Of a stretch of DNA of 64,000 bases, positions 39,308-46,820 are shown in pieces. The position numbers and the translations under genes were made by a program. How positions within the stretch are numbered: the first letter of the stretch is position 1; every line of letters begins with the position of its first letter. Source of the stretch: JBBDMC01 sp963826055 (GTDB lineage Bacteria > Pseudomonadota > Alphaproteobacteria > Rhizobiales > Kaistiaceae). The notes beneath the pieces are model-generated. The model was not told where the DNA came from, searched no databases, and saw nothing but the letters and a program-made list of their open reading frames with translations. The stretch covers positions 46,940-110,939 of the forward strand of contig CAWGVO010000021.1 in assembly GCA_963826055.1 (NCBI GenBank), given 5' to 3'.

Positions 39308-40540
39308 CGACGACGGTCTCGCCGCTCGCGCCGAAATCGTTTCCCGACATGCCGCCGATCGCCGGGGCGCGACTGGCGACGGCGGCGGCCGGCATCAAAT
39401 ACGCCAACCGGCGTGACGTGCTCTTCGCCGTCTTCGACAAGGGGACATCGGTGGCGGGCGTGTTCACCCGCTCGAAGTGTCCCTCGGCGCCGGTCGACTG
39501 GTGCAAGGCGGCGCTGGCCGGGGGCCGGGCGCGCGCGCTGCTGGTCAACTCCGGCAACGCCAATGCGTTCACCGGCAAGCGGGGCCGCGAGGCGACGCGG
39601 ATATCGGCGGCGTTCGCCGCCAAGGCCGCCGGCTGCCGGCCGCGCGAGGTGTTCCTCGCCTCGACCGGGGTGATCGGCGAGCCGCTCGACCCGTCGAAGT
39701 TCGCCGGGGTGCTGGAAGAGGCGGCCGGCCGCGCCGAGCCCGGTCCGTGGCGAGAGGCGGCCGGCGCCATCATGACCACCGATACCTATCCAAAGGGCGC
39801 CAGCCGCAGCGTTGCGCTGGGCGGGGCGACCGTCACGATCAACGGCATCGCCAAGGGGGCCGGGGATGATCGCGCCGGACATGGCGACCATGCTGGCGTT
39901 CGTGGTGACGGATGCGCCGATCGCGGCGCCGGTGCTGCAGGCGCTGCTCGACCGGGGTGTCGGCGACACCTTCAACGCCATCACCATCGACGGCGACACC
40001 TCGACGTCGGACACGCTGCTGGCGTTCGCCACCGGCAAGGCGGCAGGGGTGGAGCCCATAACTAATCCGCGCGACCGCCGGCTGAAGCCGTTCCGGGCAG
40101 CGTTCGGGGAGGTTCTCGGCGACCTCTCCCGCCAGGTGGTGCGGGACGGGGAGGGGGCGCGGAAGTTCGTGGAGGTGCGGGTCACCGGCGCCGCCTCGAA
40201 GCGCTCGGCGCGGCGGATCGGCATGGCGATCGCCAACTCGCCGCTGGTCAAGACGGCGATCGCCGGCGAGGACGCCAACTGGGGGCGCATCGTCATGGCG
40301 GTCGGCAAGGCGGGCGAGCCGGCGGACCGCGACAAGCTCGCCGTCTGGTTCGGTGACACGCGGGTGGCGGTCAGGGGCGAGCGTGACCCGAAATATTCGG
40401 AAGCGGTCGCGTCCGACTACATGAAGCGGCAGGACATCGTGGTCACGGTCGACATCGGCATCGGCAAGGGACGCGACACGGTGTGGACCTGCGACCTCAC
40501 CAAGGAGTACGTCGCCATCAACGGCGACTACCGGTCGTGA
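39304..40540 (+). CDS. argJ: Bifunctional ornithine acetyltransferase / N-acetylglutamate synthase, one frame break
   Basis: ArgJ recycles the acetyl group in arginine synthesis. The N-terminal part (FPDMPPIAGARLATAAAGIK, LVNSGNANAFTGKRG, AGAIMTTDTYPKG) and the C-terminal part (GMIAPDMATMLAF with the autocleavage Ala-Thr, AGEDANWGRI) are both intact but lie in different frames. The break is within 39858-39865, where GCCGGGGATGATC would read correctly as GCCGGGATGATC. Removing one G gives 411 residues, the usual length. As read, the beta chain and the cleavage site would not be translated. Confidence 0.93.
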
Positions 40541-40566
40541 CGTTGGGCCGGATCATGGCATGGAAG

Positions 40567-40626
40567 CGCGGCTTCGCCGCGGCATCTTCCGCTGGGTCCC
40601 CGATCTCGCGATGCGGCTTCGCCGCA
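40567..40626. repeat. Twin TTC-loop hairpins between argJ and mutT
   Basis: CGCGGC-TTC-GCCGCG at 40567-40581 and TGCGGC-TTC-GCCGCA at 40612-40626, 30 bases apart. They lie after the argJ stop and before the mutT ATG. They could pause transcription or stabilise the message. There is no T tract, so they are not clear intrinsic terminators. Confidence 0.55.
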
Positions 40627-40637
40627 CGCGGTCGGCG

Positions 40638-41048
40638 ATGAGCGGCGCAAAACTCCTTCACGTCGCCGCCTGCGCGCTCATCGACCCTGACGGGCGGGTG
40701 CTGATCGCCCAGCGGCCGGAAGGCAAGGCGATGGCGGGCCTGTGGGAGTTCCCCGGCGGCAAGGCGGAGGACGGCGAGGCGCCGGAAGCGACGATCATCC
40801 GCGAGCTGAAGGAAGAGCTCGGCGTCGAGATAAATGCGGCGTGCCTGGCGCCGCTCACCTTCGCCAGCCACACCTACGACGATTTCCACCTGGTCATGCT
40901 GCTCTACGTCTGCCGCCGCTGGCAGGGAACGCCCGCCGGCCGCGAAGGGCAGGCACTGAAGTGGGTGCGGCCGCGGGCGCTGCGCGACTACCCGATGCCG
41001 CCGGCGGACGCGCCGCTGATCCCGGCGTTAATCGATCTTTTATCTTAA
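40638..41048 (+). CDS. mutT: Nudix hydrolase MutT (8-oxo-dGTP diphosphatase)
   Basis: A 136-residue Nudix protein. The Nudix box GKAEDGEAPEATIIRELKEE has the expected G-x5-E-x7-RE-x2-EE pattern. The length and the FPGGK and LKWVRP segments fit the MutT type that removes oxidised guanine nucleotides. The ATG at 40638 gives the normal N-terminus (MSGAKLLHVAACALID); in-frame ATGs further up lie in the hairpin region. Confidence 0.93.
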   Translation: MSGAKLLHVAACALIDPDGRVLIAQRPEGKAMAGLWEFPGGKAEDGEAPEATIIRELKEELGVEINAACLAPLTFASHTYDDFHLVMLLYVCRRWQGTPAGREGQALKWVRPRALRDYPMPPADAPLIPALIDLLS

Positions 41049-41131
41049 CGATTGAAAGTCTTCCCCGTCCGTTCGCTCCGCGAGCGGAGGCGTGTGTGCG
41101 TCATCACCGCCACAATCGGGGAGATCCGACC

Positions 41132-41377
41132 TTGCCGCTGATCATCGAAGCGACCGAGCGGCGCTCGCGCCGCACCCTGATGACCGCCTTCGCGCCGATC
41201 GCCGTGGCGCTGATCGGTCTTGGTGTTCTCGCGCTCGTCAGGCTGCCGGCGGGCGACACCGCCACGGCGGCCGTTGCTCCGGCCGGCGTCGATCCGGTCG
41301 TCACCGGCTCCATCGCGCCTCAACCCGAGCAGCCCAAGCACGATCCGGTCTACGACCTGATCATGCTCGACCGGTAG
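41132..41377 (+). CDS. Small single-pass membrane protein
   Basis: About 81 residues with one membrane helix (APIAVALIGLGVLALVRL) and a polar tail ending HDPVYDLIMLD. TTG at 41132 follows GGGGAG at good spacing and is preferred; ATG at 41180 has no ribosome binding site and would cut the helix's N-terminal flank. Function is unknown. It lies on the same strand after mutT. Confidence 0.55.
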   Translation: MPLIIEATERRSRRTLMTAFAPIAVALIGLGVLALVRLPAGDTATAAVAPAGVDPVVTGSIAPQPEQPKHDPVYDLIMLDR

Positions 41378-41393
41378 CGATACCGGACATCCA

Positions 41394-42290
41394 TCAGGTT
41401 CGGCCGGTCTTCTCGCCGGCCGTGTGCTCGACGGTGCCGAGGGCATCGGCGAGGCGTGCCTTTGCGCTGCCCGGCTTGAGCGGCTGCTGCTGGCTCGGGT
41501 CGGGCGCCCAGCCCGACAGCCAGATCACGTCGAACGTCGCTCTCAGCCTGCCGTCGGCATCGGCGAAGCGCTCGGCGTAGATCTCGCCGGCGCGCACGAG
41601 CACGGCGCGGCGCAGCGGCCGGCGGTCGCGCTCCACCAGCGGGTTGGCGGCGCCCATGGCGCGGAGATCGGCCATGAGCGGCAGCATCGAGGCGTAGCGG
41701 ACCGTGTGGCGGTCCTGGTCGACCACCGGCAGGGCGAACCCGGCGCGCTGGAGGAGGGCGCCGATGGCGCGGACGTCGGCGAAGGGGGCGACCCGCGGCG
41801 AGGCGCCGCCAGTCACCTCGGCCTCGGCCGCGGCGAAGGCCTGACGCAACTCGGTCAGGGTGTCGCCGCCGATGAGCGCGGCGAGGAAGAGGCCGTCCGG
41901 CTTCAACGCGCGGCGAATCTGGACGAGCGCTCCCGGCAGGTCGTTGGCCCATTGCAGGGACAGGAGCGAGACGACGAGGTCGAGGCTCGCCGGCGCCAGC
42001 GGCAGGCGCTCGGTATCCGCGACAATGTCGGGGCGGCTTTCGGCGAGGCGGTCGACGCGGAGCAGCCGTTCGACCTGAGCGGAGTCGCGAAGCCGGGTTG
42101 CGAGGTGCGGCAACGTGCTGCCGATCTCGATGGCGAGCGAAAACCGCCGGTTGACCGCCGCCAGCCGGTCGGCGAGGTCGTCGGTGGCCGCACTCAGCAG
42201 GAAATCGGCGCCGGCAGCCGCGCGGCGAAGGGCGCGGCGGCGCCGGGTGTCGAGGAGCGCCTGGTCGAAGACGAGGGGCGGTTCAGCCAT
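41394..42290 (-). CDS. SAM-dependent methyltransferase (BioC/NDUFAF5-like)
   Basis: A 298-residue class I methyltransferase. The N-terminus FDQALLDTRRRRALRRAAAGAD and the motif region LDLVVSLLSLQWANDLPGAL are typical of the NDUFAF5 homologues in alphaproteobacteria, whose mitochondrial relative acts in complex I assembly. SAM-binding motif I is degenerate (AIEIGSTLPHLA). The substrate is inferred only by homology. It is divergent from comF. Confidence 0.85.
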   Translation of the reverse strand: MAEPPLVFDQALLDTRRRRALRRAAAGADFLLSAATDDLADRLAAVNRRFSLAIEIGSTLPHLATRLRDSAQVERLLRVDRLAESRPDIVADTERLPLAPASLDLVVSLLSLQWANDLPGALVQIRRALKPDGLFLAALIGGDTLTELRQAFAAAEAEVTGGASPRVAPFADVRAIGALLQRAGFALPVVDQDRHTVRYASMLPLMADLRAMGAANPLVERDRRPLRRAVLVRAGEIYAERFADADGRLRATFDVIWLSGWAPDPSQQQPLKPGSAKARLADALGTVEHTAGEKTGRT

Positions 42291-42369
42291 GGTGGTTACG
42301 TTATGCGGCAGCCGTGGAAAACGTCAAAACCGGTGGGCGATGGCGCCGGCCCGGGCGGGACGATAAGCT

Positions 42370-43164
42370 TTGTCGATGGACGGGGGACACGATATCGCGG
42401 GCGACCAGTCACCGACTTCGGCGGTGGTGGCCGGTGCGCGGGCAATCGTACGCACGCTCGCGGACGTGGCGATGCCGCCGCAGTGCCTGGCGTGCCACGC
42501 GCTGGCGGCGAGCGCCGGCTCGCTCTGTCCGTCGTGCTGGTCGCGGCTGACGCTGATCGAGAAGCCCTACTGCGCCCGGCTCGGCATTCCCTTCGCTTAC
42601 GACCTCGGCGATGGGGCGCTGTCGGCCGAGGCGATCGCCGATCCGCCGCCGTTCGATCGCTGCCGGGCGGTGGCTGCCTACGACGACGTGGCCCGGCACC
42701 TGGTGCATGGCCTGAAGTACCGGGACCGGCAGGAGCTGGCGCAATGGATGGCGGGCTGGATGATCCGCGCCGGGGGCGAACTGATCGCGGAGGCCGACGT
42801 GGTGGTGCCGGTGCCGCTCCATCGCCGCCGCCTGTGGTCGAGACGCTTCAACCAGTCGGTGCTGCTGGCGCGGACGCTCGGCGAGAGGTCCGGCAAGCCG
42901 CTGGTGCCGTTCGCGGTGAAGCGCGTCCGCCCGACCGCGCACCAGGTGGGACTGACACCCAAGGAGCGCGAGGCGAACGTGCGCGGCGCCTTCGTGGTTC
43001 CGGCGGCCGAGAAGATCGCGGTCGCCGGCCGGCGGGTCCTGGTGGTTGATGACGTTTACACGACCGGTGCAACCGCCAGGGCGGTGACACGGGCGCTCCT
43101 GCGCGCAGGAGCTGTAGGCGTCGATATCCTCGTCTTCGCGCGGGTTGTACGCGAGCGCATGTGA
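42370..43164 (+). CDS. comF: ComF family phosphoribosyltransferase-like protein
   Basis: A 264-residue ComF protein. The N-terminus has Cys pairs for a zinc finger (CLACH ... CPSC), and the C-terminus has the PRPP-binding motif VLVVDDVYTTGATA. VPVPLHRRRLWSRRFNQS is a family hallmark. It is linked to DNA uptake in some bacteria but widely conserved outside competence. In rhizobia grxC normally follows; here the nitrilase gene comes next. Confidence 0.92.
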   Translation: MSMDGGHDIAGDQSPTSAVVAGARAIVRTLADVAMPPQCLACHALAASAGSLCPSCWSRLTLIEKPYCARLGIPFAYDLGDGALSAEAIADPPPFDRCRAVAAYDDVARHLVHGLKYRDRQELAQWMAGWMIRAGGELIAEADVVVPVPLHRRRLWSRRFNQSVLLARTLGERSGKPLVPFAVKRVRPTAHQVGLTPKEREANVRGAFVVPAAEKIAVAGRRVLVVDDVYTTGATARAVTRALLRAGAVGVDILVFARVVRERM

Positions 43165-43198
43165 CCGATATTCTGGGGATCATGTGGAGCCTGACCCG

Positions 43199-44050
43199 AT
43201 GAGCGCGTTTCGTGCGGCCGCCGTCCAGATGCGCAGCGGTATCGACGTTGCCCGGAACGTCGCCGAGGCGGAGCGGCTGATCCGAGAGGCGGCGGCGGCC
43301 GGGGCGGCGTACGTGCTGACGCCGGAGATGACGACGGTTCTCGATCGCGACCGGCGGCGCCTGCTGTCGGTGGTCGACCGGGAGGAGTTCGATCCTTCGC
43401 TCGCGCGGCTGCGGGCGCTGGCGGCCGAGCTCGGCATCCACCTTCACATCGGCTCGATGGCGATCCGGCTCGGCGAGGAAGCGGTCGCCAACCGAGCTTT
43501 CGTGATCGCGCCGGACGGTGACGTCATTGCCACCTACGACAAGATCCACATGTTCGACGTCGACCTCGCCGGCGGCGAGAGCTACCGCGAATCGAAACTT
43601 TACCAGGCGGGGACGACCGCGGCGGTGGCCGACTTGCCGTGGGCGCGGCTGGGGCTCAGCATCTGTTACGATGTTCGTTTCCCGTATCTTTACCGGTCTC
43701 TGGCACATTCGGGGGCTTCGGTGATCGCAATTCCAGCTGCGTTCACCCGCACCACCGGCGAGGCGCACTGGCATGTGCTGGTCCGCGCGCGGGCGATCGA
43801 GACCGGAGCCTTCGTGATCGCGGCGGCGCAAGGCGGCCGTCATGAGGATGGCCGCGACACCTATGGGCATTCGATGATCGTCGATCCGTGGGGAACCATC
43901 ATCGCGGAGGCGGGGACCGAGCCGGGGATCATCGTCGCCGACATCGATCCCGAAATGAGCGCCACCGTGCGCGCCCGCATCCCGGCGCTCAACCATGACC
44001 GTCCGTTCGCGCTGCCGGGCGAGCCGCCGCGGCTGAAATCGGCGTCCTGA
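43199..44050 (+). CDS. Carbon-nitrogen hydrolase (nitrilase family, NIT1/NIT2-like)
   Basis: A 283-residue amidohydrolase. The Glu-Lys-Cys triad lies in LTPEMTTVL, ATYDKIHMFDVDL and LSICYDVRFPYL. Sequence points to the Nit1/Nit2 clade acting on deaminated glutathione or omega-amides. The ATG at 43199 gives MSAFRAAAVQM, matching family starts. It lies 34 bp after comF, in the same operon, followed 2 bp later by the DUF1178 gene. Confidence 0.92.
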   Translation: MSAFRAAAVQMRSGIDVARNVAEAERLIREAAAAGAAYVLTPEMTTVLDRDRRRLLSVVDREEFDPSLARLRALAAELGIHLHIGSMAIRLGEEAVANRAFVIAPDGDVIATYDKIHMFDVDLAGGESYRESKLYQAGTTAAVADLPWARLGLSICYDVRFPYLYRSLAHSGASVIAIPAAFTRTTGEAHWHVLVRARAIETGAFVIAAAQGGRHEDGRDTYGHSMIVDPWGTIIAEAGTEPGIIVADIDPEMSATVRARIPALNHDRPFALPGEPPRLKSAS

Positions 44051-44052
44051 AG

Positions 44053-44523
44053 ATGATCCGCTACGCCCTCCACTGCGATCGCGGCCACGAGTTCGAGGCG
44101 TGGTTCGGCTCGAGCGCCGACTACGACCGCACGGCCGCGGCGGGGCAGAATACCTGTCCGATCTGTGGATCGACAGGTGTCGACAAGACGCTGATGGCGC
44201 CGGCCGTTGGCGGGCGTGCACGCCCCAGCGCGTCGAAGAGCGGGGACAGGGCGGAGCCGGATGGCGCCGGCAAAGTGGCCCTCGCCGCACCTGACCCGCG
44301 ACACGCGGCCCTGCGCGAGGCGTTGAAGGAGTTCCGCCGCAAGCTCACCGAGAACGCCGACTACGTCGGCGACCGGTTTGCTGAAGAGGCGCGCAAGATC
44401 CACTACAACGAAGTGGAGCCGCGCGGCATCTATGGGGAGGCGACGGCGGATGAGGCGAAGGGCCTCGCCGAGGAGGGCGTCGCCTTCCAGCCGCTGCCGC
44501 CGCTGCCGGAAGACCGCAACTGA
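44053..44523 (+). CDS. DUF1178 family protein
   Basis: A 156-residue protein with MIRYALHCDRGHEFEAWFGS at the N-terminus, a zinc-ribbon Cys pair (CPICGS) and a charged C-terminal half (HYNEVEPRGIYGEAT). This is a typical alphaproteobacterial DUF1178 member. Function is unknown. It starts 2 bp after the nitrilase gene ends, an arrangement common in rhizobia. Confidence 0.92.
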   Translation: MIRYALHCDRGHEFEAWFGSSADYDRTAAAGQNTCPICGSTGVDKTLMAPAVGGRARPSASKSGDRAEPDGAGKVALAAPDPRHAALREALKEFRRKLTENADYVGDRFAEEARKIHYNEVEPRGIYGEATADEAKGLAEEGVAFQPLPPLPEDRN

Positions 44524-44617
44524 CGGTTCGCTGCTTCACGTTCCGATTCAGGTTTGACGCCGCCCGCGTTGCAACGCCGCTTGAAGCCCGGCCGGATTCA
44601 CGAATCGCAAGAGTCGG

Positions 44618-45384
44618 TTAGCCGGCTTTGCTGAGGGGCCGCTCCGCCGCCATCATGTAGTTCACGTCGGTGTCGGCGGTCAGAAGCCAGTCGTCGGAGA
44701 GTGGCGCGTACCTGACCCCGGTTTCCGCGATGAGCTTGAGGCCGGCGGCCCGGAACGCGGTGGCGAGCTCCGACGGCGTGACCAGCTTGTCGTAGGCGTG
44801 GGTGCCGCGCGGCAGCCAGCCCAGCACGTACTCGGCGCCGACGATGGCGAGAAGATACGCCTTCATGGTGCGGTTGATGGTCGAGGCGACGAGGAGTCCG
44901 CCGGGCTTCACCAGCGAGGCAGCCGTGGCGACGAAGCGGCTCACATCGGGCACGTGCTCGACCACCTCGAGGATGGTGACGACGTCGAATTGCGCGACCC
45001 GCCCCGGCGAGGGCCTCGGCGGTGGTGGCGCGGTAGTCGATGGCGAGGCCGCGCGCCGGCGGCGTGAAGCTTGGCCGCGGCGATGATCTCGTCGGAGGGG
45101 TCGATGCCGGTCACGGCGGCGCCCATGCGGGCGAGGGGCTCGGAGAGGATGCCGGCGCCGCAGCCGATGTCGAGGACGGTGAGGCCGGCGAGGGCGGCGG
45201 CGTCCTTCTCCGCGCGGTCGAAGCGGCGGCACACCTGCCGCTTCAGCCAGGCGAGCCGGGTCGGGTTCAGGCGGTGGAGCGGCCGCATGGGGCCGGCCGC
45301 GTCCCACCAGGTCGCGGCAAGCGCGGAGAAGCGGGCGATTTCGTCCGGGTCGAGGGTGGCCGGTCGCGGAGAGCGCTGTGGCAT
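44618..45384 (-). CDS. ubiG: Ubiquinone biosynthesis O-methyltransferase, two frame breaks
   Basis: UbiG methylates two hydroxyl groups during ubiquinone synthesis. The N-terminal half (DEIARFSALAATWWDAAGPM, LDIGCGAGILSEPLARMGA) and the C-terminal half (QFDVVTILEVVEHVPDVSRF, SDDWLLTADTDVNYMM) are intact but in different frames, with a short middle stretch (GLAIDYRATTAEAL) in the third. Breaks are near 45050 and 45004, each cured by removing one base, giving about 254 residues. ATG 45384 fits the family. Confidence 0.9.
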
Positions 45385-45488
45385 GGCGGCCAGTGTATCC
45401 TTCACGGTCGCCCGTTGCGACGGTCGGGCCAAATCGCTATGAAGGCGCGCCTTTCAGCGGCCGGGTTGGGACCGGCGACGGGTGGACA

Positions 45489-46742
45489 ATGTCGCGGCTG
45501 GTCATGAAGTTCGGCGGGACGTCGGTTGCCGACGTCCGCCATATCCTGAACGTTGCCCGGCACGTCAAGCGTGAGGTCGACGCCGGCCATGAGGTCGCGG
45601 TGGTGGTCTCGGCCATGGCGGGAACCACCAACCAGCTGGTGGCGTGGTGCGCCGAGGTGGCGCCGCTGCACGACGCGCGCGAGTACGACGCGGTGGTGGC
45701 CTCCGGCGAGCAGATCACCTCCGGGCTTCTGGCGATCGCGCTCCAGCAGATCGGCGTCGACGCGCGCTCGTGGCAGGGCTGGCAGATCCCGATCAAGACC
45801 GACACCGCCCACGGGGCGGCGCGCATCGCCGACATCCCCGGCGACAAGCTAAACGAGCGGCTGGGGCGAGGGCAGGTTGCCGTCGTCGCCGGCTTCCAGG
45901 GGGTGGCGCCCGACAACCGCATCGCCACGCTCGGCCGCGGCGGGTCCGATACCAGCGCGGTGGCGATCGCCGCGGCGATCGAGGCGGAACGCTGCGACAT
46001 CTACACGGACGTCGACGGCGTCTATACCAGCGACCCGCGGATCGTGCAGAAGGCGAGGCGGCTCAAGCGCATCTCCTACGAGGAGATGCTCGAAATGGCC
46101 TCGCTCGGCGCCAAGGTGCTGCAAGTGCGCTCGGTCGAACTGGCCATGGTTCACGGGGTGAGGGTGTTCGTGCGGTCGAGCTTCGACGACCCGGAAGCGC
46201 CCGAGCTTCAACGCGGCGGCGACCCGCCGGGCACACTCATCTGCGACGAGGACGAGATCGTGGAAAAGCAGATCGTCAGCGGCATCGCCTATTCCAAGGA
46301 CGAGGCCCAGATTTCGCTAAGGCGGGTCGCGGACAAGCCGGGCGTTGCCGCCGCGGTCTTCGGGCCGCTGGCGGCGGCCAACATCAACGTCGACATGATC
46401 GTGCAGAACGTATCGGAGGACGGCACGCTCACCGACCTCACGTTCACGGTGCCCACCGCCGACTACGAACGGTCGCGCAAGGTGCTCGAGGGGGCGAAAG
46501 CGGCGATCGGCTACCAGATCATGCAGGGGTCGACCGATGTCGCCAAAATCTCGGTCATCGGCATCGGCATGCGCAGCCATGCCGGCGTCGCCGCCGATTG
46601 CTTCAAGGCGCTTGCCGCCAAAGGCATCAACATCCGGGCGATCACAACCTCTGAAATCAAGATATCTGTGTTGATCGACGGGCCGTACACCGAGCTTGCG
46701 GTACGGACTTTGCATTCGTTATACGGGCTCGACAACACCTGA
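45489..46742 (+). CDS. lysC: Aspartate kinase
   Basis: A 417-residue aspartokinase. The kinase domain starts MSRLVMKFGGTSVADV, with GRGGSDTSAVAIAAA and YTDVDGVYTSDPR. Two ACT domains at the C-terminus (VAAAVFGPLAAANINVDMIV, MRSHAGVAADCFKALAAKGI) bind feedback inhibitors. It catalyses the first step to lysine, methionine and threonine. An internal start for the ACT-only beta subunit is possible but not evident. The order ubiG-lysC-ptsP is conserved in rhizobia. Confidence 0.96.
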   Translation: MSRLVMKFGGTSVADVRHILNVARHVKREVDAGHEVAVVVSAMAGTTNQLVAWCAEVAPLHDAREYDAVVASGEQITSGLLAIALQQIGVDARSWQGWQIPIKTDTAHGAARIADIPGDKLNERLGRGQVAVVAGFQGVAPDNRIATLGRGGSDTSAVAIAAAIEAERCDIYTDVDGVYTSDPRIVQKARRLKRISYEEMLEMASLGAKVLQVRSVELAMVHGVRVFVRSSFDDPEAPELQRGGDPPGTLICDEDEIVEKQIVSGIAYSKDEAQISLRRVADKPGVAAAVFGPLAAANINVDMIVQNVSEDGTLTDLTFTVPTADYERSRKVLEGAKAAIGYQIMQGSTDVAKISVIGIGMRSHAGVAADCFKALAAKGINIRAITTSEIKISVLIDGPYTELAVRTLHSLYGLDNT

Positions 46743-46820
46743 ACGGTGCGGCTTCGGCGCGCCGGTCAAAGGCCGGCGGCCACTGATGCCGCGGTTAAAA
46801 CGTCCCGAGGAAAGCGGATC

